From assembly GCA_025765595.1 (NCBI GenBank), contig JAIVFH010000003.1, positions 310,001-374,000 of the forward strand: DNA of 64,000 bases, in the 5' to 3' direction. This document shows, in pieces, positions 53,781-64,000 of this stretch (its first letter is position 1; every line of letters begins with the position of its first letter). The notes below the pieces were generated by a model. That model had not been told where the DNA came from. It searched no databases and saw nothing but the letters and a program-made list of their open reading frames with translations. Source of the DNA: Obelidium mucronatum. Taxonomy: Eukaryota > Chytridiomycota > Chytridiomycetes > Chytridiales > Chytriomycetaceae. A program made the translations under genes and the position numbers.

Positions 53781-56700
53781 TCATATATTCTCACTTCCAA
53801 AAGAGGATCCCAACGAGCGTAACACTGGAGGAGGTGTGACATTTGGTGAATCCAGTTCCATAATGTCAGCCTCAAGCAACTCTTCAATAAAGGCCAAATC
53901 GGGCTTAGAACCCGTCAAGGTGCAGGAATAAGCGTGATGGCTCAACGTCGCAATGAATGGGGCCAGTTGTCGTTTATCCAGTACTGTTCGCATTGACAAA
54001 ATAGGCCTTCGAAGTTTTTCGTTCATGAATAACATGCTTGTGGAAACCATCTTTAAAGTTTTTTTTTTTTTTTTTTTTTTTTTTCCCTCACGTTATTTTG
54101 TGAAGTTTTTTTTTAAAATCGGATATCACCTCGTTTTTTCCGATTCCCCATTTTGCGCTCAGCTTGTCAACCAAAGACGTCGGATTGGGCAAATCAATGA
54201 CATTAGAATCCAGTGTCTCCCGAATAAATATCCATTGGTGCCTTAACAAATCCAAAAATCGAAGTCAATGTGCAGTTGATAATTAACTTAAGAACTATAC
54301 CATTGAAACTCCTCTGTTCCCAGCAACAGCAACAATTCCAGCAGCTTGCAACAGGCCAAGAAGACTTGGAGATCTTCTTTTGTTCCTTGATCTCGCAAAT
54401 ACAATCCAAACAGTTGGATCTGAATACATCAACAACAAAAAAAAATCAGCAAGGAAGTTTTGGGGCCACATTCTTTTTTTTTTTAACTCACCAATTCCGT
54501 CAGGACAATAGGCCACAGATTTGCCAGATGATGAGCCGTCATCCTACACATCAAAATTCTTAAACACAAGTACGCCTCGATATGCATTGGTCCAGACGCT
54601 CCCTTTAAAATTTCTACAAGCTTCTCTTGGATTAGAGGAAGCTGAGGCAGGTACTGATCCACAGTTCCACACCAAATAAGAAACGAAAGCCGTCGAACAG
54701 AGTAAATACGCAATGTGAGCTCCTGGTCTCTTGAAACAAACAAACCGCTGGATGATGCCGTTGAGATTTTTCCTAACCAAAAAAACGAACCATTTATCAT
54801 CAAGTCACAAAGAATCAAAAAAAATCCCACTCACCAGTAATTTCAATAATCCGCGCGTCCTTGTCTGCATTCGTCAGAGAATTCATGATGGATTTCCACA
54901 ACTTGAAAGGAGCCAAATGCATATCAAAGAACCGCGAATCCAAAAATGCGTCCCAGGTTTCCTTTTTCCAAGTCTTGACTGCAAATGACAGCTTTGACAT
55001 CGCATGCAGAATCTCCAAACATGGTTTGAATTTTGAACCAATCAGGTTTGGACTGGCCTTCAATCCTGGCGCGACTATATAATACACAAGATTGGACAGA
55101 ATAGCAATGATTTTATCCTGGTCGAGCAGCAATCTTCGCAAGCTGGGTATTATGGCCGACGATAGGTGCAATAAAAAATCACTTGATATAAGCGAAGTTG
55201 CGGGTTTCGGAAATTTCGCCAGACCAAAAGCATAGGATGTTGTTGCTATGGCGGGCGTTTGGACAAGCGCAGTTGCAGGAGGCTCAACTGGTTTGGAGCA
55301 GTAGACAATGGTTAAATCAAAGATCTTTTGATAGATCTCATCCATATGAAAACGCATCCGCTTGTCTTCGAAATGGCGCGTCATTATAAGCTTTTCAATA
55401 CATACAGTTACAAGTCTATTCATAAAAATAATCAGTCAAACTTCCCCTCTCTTTTAAATATTAAATAAATCACCTCAAAAGAGACGGCAAAAAATAATTC
55501 GCATTCAGCAGAGTGGGTTGCGCCAAAGAGTCTTTGGCATATGAATGCAGAGTCGGCCAGACTTCATACATTGGTTCAGGTTCCATATGACTAACAACAT
55601 ACTTTTCCAAGAAAAATAAAAGGTGGGAATCGGAACTGGTTGGAAAAAAAAATCAATGATTTCTTCAAAGCAGGCCTCGTTTTTTTTTTGAACTCACATG
55701 TTTTTGGTTTTAGCCGCAAATGGATTAGATCTGTCTTTGCTTGTTCCAGTGTTTGTTGCGATAGCCAAACGGGACTTTAACCCTTCCACAACAGATACAC
55801 CAACTGCTTGACTCGTACAATGAGGTACTAGATGAAGCATGTCCAGAACGGAATTATCTGGCCGTCTCGCACCTTCTTCACTTGCTTCAAACGTAGAAAA
55901 CCAAACTTCCAGAGATGATTCCACCAAATGAGCAGGATATTTGGTATACACAGAATCCAAAATATGTCGAATGCTGCCAAGCACAGAAGTACAAAGAAAC
56001 GTGAGAGAGACACCAGAGACATTCGGGCTTTCCAAAGATTCTTTAAAAGGGTCTACTTTGAACAGAGCATACAAAGACGTTAGAACTCGGAGAGGCCCTG
56101 GCAACAGCTCAAGGATTGCATCCCTTATGAAGAAAAACATATTGTCGGTTCAGTCACAAAATTCTTCGAATGGTCTTTTCTATACCGTGATGATTGCGGT
56201 TCATGGTCAGTTGCATCTCCAGAAGTCGTATCAACAAAAACACTGGTGACCATTCCGGTAATGTTGTAGTCCCACAAGTTCGAGGCACTCTTGTTTTTTT
56301 CTAAAGCGGGCTTATTCCAATGGCTTTCACTCAACAAACAGTATGTAACTATGTGATCAAGTAAAGACACCAGGATGACAACGTCGTTGTCAGGTGCACT
56401 ATCAGCACTACTGTGAAGGAAGTTTTCCTTCCACGTTTGAAAGTACACTCCGATTTCCCTCTCCCGCAGAGCAAGCTGTTTGCAAATGGCCCCCAAAATA
56501 GGTTCAAGAATCGTCCGAAAGGACATATTGATTCGCGGAAGCACCAAGATGATGAAATCCATCCAATACTGCAACACTTGTCGGTTGGAGGACTGGACCA
56601 ACGACTCTAAAATCATTTCAGAGAACCCGGAAAGCGTTTCTAGCAGGCCATGGAAGTGCATCAACAAATTTTTTAACCGAAATCAAAATCCAAATTACCA

Positions 56701-58394
56701 AAGGAATCAATTTTCTCATCGAGCTTGGAAGCTGACGGAGACAGACCAAAGGCTTCTCTACCAGATACGATCAAGTTGTCCAAAGCATCGCCAACTGTTG
56801 AATTCCGGCGATTCTCATTTGGTTGCGATACTGCCAGCTTCTCTTGATTTCCATACACTGCGCTCAACACCAACAGCAAAAGAGGTTGTAAATCCAAGTC
56901 GGAAACGGCGATAGAATACGTTATTTTTCGAATGAGAACTTTTGCAATGACAGTGTTCAATCGGTTTTGAGTTTCTGCCAACCCCAAAAACTTTGCCAAA
57001 AACTCGCTCGCTTGGGATTGAATGGATATGTTTATAGTGCGCAGATGATCGCGTTTGCTCTCAGTTGCAATGCTTGTATGTACTTCCGTTCTTATAAAAC
57101 TGATCATCGAGGAGGTTAGATTCACAAAGGTCAAGATTTGGATGTTCTTACCGCAAACAAACGTATATTAGAAGTTCAGCATAATTCAATTCGAATCGCG
57201 AAATTCCGAATTCTAGGTGCAATCGGATAATTAACAACCAAAAAAAAAATAAAGCGCGCGAGCGATAATTACCTTCATCCAGCCACTCTAAATGCTGCGC
57301 CTCGATGGCAAAATGAGAATCCGAAAGTGTATGCACCCAGAGCGTTTGCAGCAGTGAACGATGTCCCGTCAAAAGCAAACAGAGCGTTTCAATTGAATAC
57401 AGGACTTGTCCCATATTGAATTCCCGTTTATAAAAATAAATACGCTCCTTCTTTTGAGAAACATCAATCACATCAGAAAATACAATGATATCTGGATGCA
57501 GAAGAGTGGCAAGGATTGGATCTATGACACTAACCAACCTTTGTCACTACAACCACAAAAAAGAAACAATCAAAAAAATCAAACCTGGAGTAGGAAGTTA
57601 CGTAATTCCGAATCCACGCTTCTCCACTTCGCTTAACGGCTGGCGATTGACTCCGTAACGCATCCAAAACCAAAAACAAGGGCCGCGAAAACGCTATCCC
57701 TGTTCGTTTTTTGCTTGCTTCACTTAGTTTCCAGAAAATACCAAAGCGCTGCTGATGGGCCACCAGTTCTGTCGTGTCTCGACAGCTGAGAAAATTTGCT
57801 ACAACATTCTCCACAACGTAAGATCCAAACTTGGTCACAGAGCATATTTTCCATAGCAAATCAACTGCACGGCTATGATAGATCCCAAATGATCCACAAT
57901 CTAAATAAAACCATAGCTAACCAGAGGGGGTTGTTTCAGCAATGGAAAGAAGTTGGACAAAAACAAGCAGAAGTGATGCACCTTCTGAACACTGATTTGA
58001 ATGAACGAATTTGTATCAAACTTGAGGGGTATTGACGATTGTTGTGCTTGATGCAAAATATTGACAACACTGGACAAGCCCATATTGAGTATGCTAAAAT
58101 GCATCGACTGCTTTGCACTGTTTAAAAGATTTGATCCAAGAAGTTTTTATGGGAAAATACCTGTGTAGAACAATCGCTCAACAACGAAAGCCACTCCCAA
58201 TGATCGAAAGCTTCCAACTGCGGGAGTGCATTAGGAGATGGCCGCCGTATCCGCAACGCAGCACAGTTTTCCAAGCTACGACATGCAAGCCTCTCAACAA
58301 TACTACAGGTCACTTCCAGTAACGCAACAGTCCACTTCAATTGGTTTGTTGACTCTGAGCTGACAACAGATCCGCCACCTTCGCTGTTATCGTG

Positions 58395-58425
<31 letters not shown>

Positions 58426-59642
58426 CCAACAATAAGAGCCTCCAGCATATTTCTCAAAAACAACTGAAAATTGCCAAACGCCATCTCAACTACAGGCCGA
58501 CCAACAATAAACTCGAGGATATATGGAGATTTAAGTGAATTTGATTCGGCAAGACTACATTCCTGGTTATCTTGGTAAGCCAGACTTCCATACAACAGGC
58601 TACAAAAGGACTCAATTCCTATTCCTTCGCCATCAGAGAAATTCATTTGCTGCGCGTCATCAACAGGTTCCATTGCGAGTCGTTCAGAGTGATGCAAAGA
58701 AGACAGACTCTTTAACGAAAATCCTTTTGCGATTGATTCTGGGGGGATCATTTCCAATATTTTGGAGCATATCGACAAAAAGAGCGGAAGCTTCTGAGAA
58801 TTTATGTGAAAGTCTTCAGACGATTGAAAAGCCTAAGAAACAACATATGAGATTTTTGTTCCAAGGCAGAAGAACCAGTCAAACCTTCAAGTGATAACTG
58901 AGCCAGTACAGCAGTATGGGCAAATGTATTCGCTTAACTTCTTCGTCATCAAAACGAATGACTCCAAGCATATAAACGAGCATCTCGTATGTCTGCAGAA
59001 AAAAAAATGGTTATAGATTCAAGTCGCAATGACACATTCCACAAACCTGCATATCCTGACAAGAGCCTAATGGATTTGTGACAACAGAATGGTAAATATG
59101 CTTCCAAATAATAAAGGAATTTATGACATCGAGCAACATTTCAGCTGATTGCAAGAGCTTAAGAAAAAAAAATTAAAAATCATCATGTTTCCACTGCACA
59201 CAAAAACACAAACCTCTTTGTAATTCGATAACGTTTCGCTTTTATGCTTCAGTGACTTGAAAATGTCAAACAATATCAGCTCCAGTACAGCTGCCCCAAT
59301 CTCATCTTTATCCAACAATGAGATGATAATTCGATATGGTTTGGTAAGTTCGTGAATATCCACCGAGGAAGTCCAAAGCATGCTGCGCAGCGTATTGACA
59401 AGAGAATCTCGGCTTGACGGTTGCAAATCGTTATGACTGCCTAAGACAGGATCAGAACACTCGAACAACACACAATCAAACACACACACAGCAAAAAAAA
59501 AAAAAAAAAAACGCACCAAGCAACCATGAGTACAATCGCCTATTTAAACTCATATCTTTTCTTAAGACCACTCCTATCGCAGCACAAACAATGACTTCTA
59601 CTTCTTGAGGCGGGAACAACCTTTCCGAAAAATGTGTAATTC

Positions 59643-59716
<74 letters not shown>

Positions 59717-60971
59717 GGACTTATGGATTTTCTACACATACGAGTTCTGTAAAGGAAAGTGAACAACCAAGAGTTCCAGCGCACCGCGTTGAACGAGTAA
59801 CTGTTTATCTTCCAACGCAGCAGCCAATGCAAGACTAACAACCAACGTATCACCACCGAGAATCGAAGCAACGTCTGATGAAAAAAAAAAAATTATAATC
59901 AGAAACACCCTTCAAAAAATAAAAAAGACCGACCGGCTTTAGTTGCAAACTTTGGCATTCGTTTGAGAAGATAATTGACCGCGGCCCCCCTCAATCTCTG
60001 ACCCGATATAATAGCCAACGAGATACAATGAAAAAAGTAAATGCTCCCAACAGTCGCGCAGAGTTTATCAAGCATTTGCATAACTGGATCGAAAAATTCG
60101 TTTCCTTCCTCTTCGAGACCAGGAAGAAGAGCAAGAATCATTCCTTTAAGAGATGGCTTGAGTTTGAGGCCCAATGTAAGATAATGACGTTCATACAAGT
60201 TGAGGACAACAGGCTGAAAAGAGACTTTAGTGGGGGGAATCAAAAACGCGAAAAAAAAAAAAAAGCAACAAGCATATACTTTAACAGACATTGCTGCACT
60301 TTGAAAGAATGGAAACAGTCCATAAGACCATAGTGGAAGATCTTCCGCCAGTTGTGCCGGCTGGATTGTTTTTGAATGGCAAGTGAGTGGGAATGCAACA
60401 ACCCAAAGGGGGACATAAAATAAAAATGATTTTAAATACCCCAGCAGCTTCAAAGATGGACTGATACACCTCCAGTGTTTTTTGATGAACTCCAGATGGA
60501 AGTGCCGGGTTTAAACACTGAGCGAGCCTTTTCGACACAACAAGCTTTCGAGGCACATTCGAGTATTGATTGTGCATTTGAAGAGTCTAATTATCATCGT
60601 CCCCGTGAATAAGTGTTGCAGTCCCGAGAAGGAATGCAAGAGTGGGGGGAAAACTCACTTTCAAGAGTTTTGACAGAAACCCAATAACGTCGGCCCATTC
60701 ATTCACAGAATCAAACAGCTTCAGAATAGTATCGATTGCATTTACATATCTCTTGTATTTTGGATCCTTTTTAAGAGCTAATAGTTTTTTTGTTTGGCGG
60801 TTTGTTGGTTGGTTTCGCCTCCGTACACACTCTGAACGTTTAATTCAAACCGTCAAAGTCTGCTGCATTAGAATTCGCATCTGAAGGAGTTGGCGATGAC
60901 ACACGCGCAAACGGTGATGCTGCCCTTGGACCATCTGAACTGTCCAAATGCTGCCAATCATTGGTTTGCAT
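53781..60971 (-). CDS. DOP1: Dopey family protein DOP1 (endosome-Golgi traffic)
   Basis: Large leucine-zipper-like alpha-solenoid protein that works with Mon2 and Neo1 in Golgi/endosome recycling. The start is ATG 60971-60969. N-terminal blocks are diagnostic: [20 protein letters not shown], then [74 protein letters not shown] and [33 protein letters not shown] (about 59570-59480). Later exons give [19 protein letters not shown] (about 55415) and a last exon [16 protein letters not shown], stop at 53781. About twenty short introns are present. A (GA)n tract lies at 59648-59713 and a 24-base T run at 54060. The family size is 1,600 to 2,500 residues, consistent with the span. It converges with the RER2 gene, 63 bases apart. 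Confidence 0.92.
59648..59713. repeat. (GA)n microsatellite in a DOP1 intron
   Basis: About 33 AG units between exons. It yields Arg-Glu or Ser-Leu repeats in translation that are not real protein. Confidence 0.95.
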
Positions 60972-61002
60972 TCCACGTTACTTCTTTTGGTTAATGATTA
61001 CT

Positions 61003-62772
61003 TTATTTTTTTTCACCTCCATGTGAAAAGTAAGATGAGAGATCAATTGAAATTGTGATTAAACCAATCAATATTTCAATGGATATTAGGAAAATCACAA
61101 TCCATTCCAATTGTTCTCCGTGGGTTGACGTCAGATTATCCTTCAACATTGCCAACAAATCACTAATTACTGCCACGCGCTGATTTACTAAATCCACGCG
61201 CTGATTGATTTCAAGGTATCCACGAATGGCGGTATATCTGATGGTAAAAAAGGATAAATACTCCGAAAAGTAGAGACCGGACAACATACAAGGGCTCGAA
61301 GGCAGGCTCAGACCAGAATATTTCGGGTGTATCCAAGACATTTGACACCAAATTCACGTTGATTCGCATGATAAACAGCTGCACGCAAAATTAGAATGAA
61401 GCACATCCACTTCATTATGACTGACGAACCTGCCCAATCTTCTTATTGATGGCTTTTCGATGCATATGAATCTTTCCGGTTTCGGCCATAACAGTCGGAA
61501 TTCTTCGGGTACTTTCAATCGTCTCTTCAATCAATCCCTCAAACAATGTCAGCTTTGCGCTTTGAGCAAACGCATACGAAATAGTCAGCTTAATCATAAC
61601 ACTTGACGTGGGACTTATAAGAGTGATAATATCGTTGTAAATGCGGGCTTGCTGTTGGCGGGAATACAGGTAATGGAATTTTTCACTCTCCAAATCAGTG
61701 TGATCTGCCCAAAAAAGGAATAAGGACAATAAGTTGAGTAAAATGAAAGAGACAAACCAATGCTTTCTTCTTCAAACGGTCGGATATCTTCGAGAATCTC
61801 GTATTCTTCTTCTTCAGTCAAACCCCACATAACTACAACTCCGAAATCAAAGAAAATCAATTCAGGCACAGTTGTTCTTCTGACTAAATCTTTATAGGAC
61901 CCAGAACCCACTGCCTCGATGGTATCCGAAAAATCGCCATAGGACGTTCCCCCAGATATGTTGGCAGAAACAGAAGGAATTGTTCCAGAGGAGGGTACTC
62001 CAGGCTGTTGTGGTGGTGCAGTGTTGGTTGAAGACGCCTGAGGGATAGGGGATGATGTGGCAGATAGTGGTGTTCCTGTCACTTCAGATGCAAGGGTGCT
62101 GAGAATCGAATCAGTGCGGGCAGTAACTGATGAACCAGAAATCGCCGAGATATCGTTTTGCGGCATTTTGAAATCTGAAAGGAGAAGAGATTGCATCATT
62201 TGCTCATCAGACGAAGAATTTGAGGAGACATTTCGAGTATCTTGCGCACCTCCATCGGCAGCATTTGCAGCGTCCGCATTGTCGTACAGCGAAAAAGCAA
62301 ATGGCGAGAATGAATACGGAGTGTAGAGAGCTTGAATGTGGGTGTTAGTGGTGGAAGGCGCGAGTCACGAAGACGCACCTTCATCGTAGCGACGCGGCGA
62401 CGTGCCGTTAGTGACTTTCCGCGAAAACAGGTACTCCATCAGCTGGTCCAGGTTGTACCGCGAGCACGTGCAGTAGGCGGTCGCGCGCGGCAGACTGTCC
62501 TTGTTGACGCGCCGCAGAAACTCCTCCTTCTGGGTCGTTTTGTATGCGGCCTGCTGCTGCATCTGCAGCGCCTGGTGCGCCTCGTCGGCGTCGTCGTCGG
62601 CGTCCGCGGGAAACAGCACCTGCTTCTGCGACGTCTTCGTCGTGCGCTTCGGCTGCCGCGCGCTGGCATTCGCCGCCGGCCCGGGCGCGGCCGCCGCAGC
62701 CGCAGCCGCCGCCGCCGGGATCGCGAGCACCGCGTCGTGCGCGTGCGTCGGCACCCGCTGGTAGCTGTGCAT
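61003..62772 (-). CDS. RMD1/RMND1-type DUF155 membrane protein
   Basis: Fungal RMD1/RMD8 and animal RMND1 share the DUF155 domain; RMND1 supports mitochondrial translation and Rmd1 is a cytosolic or membrane relative needed in meiotic nuclear division. The start is MHSYQRVPTHAHDAVLA at 62772, in a GC-rich, alanine-rich segment. Exon 1 includes RATAYCTCSRYNLDQLMEYL, a sequence that precedes the domain in the family. The DUF155 core: VPELIFFDFGVVVMWGLTEE, EYEILEDIRPFEEE, ISYAFAQSAKLTLFEGLIEE, then AETGKIHMHRKAINKKIG and LEINQRVDLVNQRVAVISDL. A C-terminal membrane helix (WIVIFLISIEILIGLITI) follows. Stop at 61003. The DOP1 ATG is 31 bases downstream on the same strand. Confidence 0.9.
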
Positions 62773-62809
62773 TCGGTGCTTTTATTGGAGAAAAAATAAA
62801 ATAAATTAA
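62773..62809. promoter_or_regulatory. 37-bp divergent promoter between RMD1-like and MND1 genes
   Basis: The shortest of four head-to-head gaps in the window. It reads TTTTATTGGAG followed by AAAAAATAAAATAAATT. A pairing of a meiosis gene with an RMD1 homologue here is of note because both concern meiotic nuclear division in yeast. Confidence 0.55.
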
Positions 62810-63945
62810 ATGGTGCGTCCGACTCATCACTCTCTCACTGGACACTGCTGACAACACACACAGTCGACAGGCCGCAAGAAGCCGCTTTCGCAAGCTGAAA
62901 AGTCGGCAAAGCTGCTGGAGCTGTTCCACGAGTCCGTACGTAGCTTGTTGTTTGTGCGCTTGCTTGGCCACTGTGCTAAACACACACACACACCATACAC
63001 ACAAACGCACACAGCGCGATGTCTGGGCTTTAAAGGTTAATGCCGCTCCATCCTGACCATCCATCCATCCATCCATTCCATCGATGACTTGCATTCAAAC
63101 CAAACACGGAGAGGCGTATTCCTTTATTATCTTCATGGCTCGATTGATGATTGCTTTTGCGCGTGCGCGTGTGCGCGTGGATTCGAATACTGGATTCTCA
63201 TTATTTCCGCCTGCGCGACCGCTTCCATGAACAGTCTGTTTGCGCGTTAAATCTGTCCGCATCACCCCCGTTAAGAGTTCTCCTATTCCAGCAATTTCAA
63301 AAATTATTCATTATTCACGATGCGCCCTACATTATGTCAATTTTCTCATTGTTTTTATTGCAATTTTCGGCCATAGGATATTGAAAGAGCTGGATCAAAA
63401 GAAAAGGGAATTGGTAACTATGATTACGAAAAAAAAAGTACAGCGACTGACTTGACGCATCTGCTTATACTTTCAAGTGTCAAATACGGTCAAGGACATC
63501 TTGGATATGCTTGTGGTGCATCTCTTTTTTTGTTTTTTTGATCATTTTAAATCATTTTGATTGCTGAATCTATTCTTCTTAAAGAGTGACGGCCTAGTTA
63601 CAATGGAAAAGATTGGTATATCCAATTATTACTGGTCATTCCCTGGTGCGGCAGCCGCGGCGGTATGTTGAAAACGCGTTATTCCATCTTTTGTTGACCC
63701 CATCCATCAATGCTTTTTTTTTATCATTATAATTATGGCCCGTAGAAAAAGCGACAACTCGATGATCTCGAGAGCGAAGTTGTTTCTGCAAAGGTATAAT
63801 GTCGTTGTTTGTAAAAATTTTCTCTTTTTTCCTCCTTTTTTTTTTCTTTGAATAACAAAACTAAATCTCTCCCATACGACTGCAGAGACGGAAAGAGGAA
63901 CTATCAAAGGAGATCGAAGCAGCGAAAGAAGGTCGTGAGGATACT
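62810..63945 (+). CDS. MND1: Meiotic recombination factor MND1, 3' end beyond window
   Basis: Partner of Hop2; the pair helps Dmc1 and Rad51 invade homologous DNA in meiosis. Exon 1 is the ATG alone (62810-62812). Further exons: 62864-62935 (RKKPLSQAEKSAKLLELFHE), 63015-63035 (21 bases, RDVWALK), 63377-63413 (DIERAGSKEKGI), 63478-63515 (SNTVKDILDMLV), 63585-63662 (SDGLVTMEKIGISNYYWSFP), 63746-63793 (KKRQLDDLESEVVSAK) and 63886-63945 (RRKEELSKEIEAAKEGREDT). All joins are GT-AG and keep frame. The winged-helix domain and the start of the coiled coil match MND1 block by block. The intron after 63035 is 341 bases, far longer than others here. The gene continues past base 64000. Confidence 0.95.
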
Positions 63946-64000
63946 GTAAGCATTTTTTTGTTCGTTTCTAGAATCCACCCTCACTTTATTTTTTTTTTTC

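Noticed and set aside
59648..59713. Arg-Glu repeat protein
   Set aside because: It is a (GA)n microsatellite inside a DOP1 intron.

Overview
This is nuclear DNA of a flagellated fungus, most likely an early-diverging (chytrid-like) lineage. The genes are split by many short GT-AG introns, often with T-rich tracts, and are packed on both strands with very small gaps. Fungal-type families (dehydrodolichyl diphosphate synthase, Dopey, RMD1, GH92 mannosidase) sit beside a flagellar intraflagellar-transport gene (IFT56/TTC26), which is missing from fungi that lost the flagellum. The lineage is inferred from gene content, not from a marker gene.

Left arm (1-30977), dense housekeeping genes: an RBR ubiquitin ligase like RNF216 (cut by the window edge), RNA polymerase subunit RPB6, a WDR70-type WD40 protein, a kinesin-like protein whose nucleotide-binding motifs are degraded, IFT56, a BSD-domain protein, a FAM192A/PSME3IP1 protein, a large unidentified helical protein, the ER-Golgi cargo receptor Erv41/ERGIC2, a synaptojanin-type phosphoinositide phosphatase, a GH92 alpha-mannosidase, an unidentified gene and an F-box-like gene. 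Several genes are head to head with fewer than 50 bases between start codons. Several open with GC-rich, alanine-coding stretches unlike the rest of the gene.

Middle (about 31000-51000), an island of mobile elements. A nearly perfect Ty3/Gypsy chromovirus (31702-37747, minus strand) has 492-bp LTRs, a CCAGG target duplication, intact gag and pol, a chromodomain, and what looks like a Tf1-style self-priming site. Each of its LTRs contains a tRNA-Glu-like sequence. Around it lie a Plavaka-like transposase, a recent 345-bp tandem duplication, a PIF1-like helicase fragment, broken DDE transposases (one split by an inversion), a decayed Cys/His 18-residue-repeat gene and an 80-bp LTR fragment.

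Right arm (51267-64000), dense again: ATP synthase subunit e, dehydrodolichyl diphosphate synthase, Dopey/DOP1, an RMD1/DUF155 membrane protein, and the meiotic recombination factor MND1 running off the end. Themes that join these genes are membrane traffic and lipid signalling (Erv41, synaptojanin, Dopey, cis-prenyltransferase, GH92), flagellum and basal body (kinesin-like, IFT56), and nuclear functions (RPB6, WDR70, MND1). Exon borders given are from reading splice signals and homology by eye.
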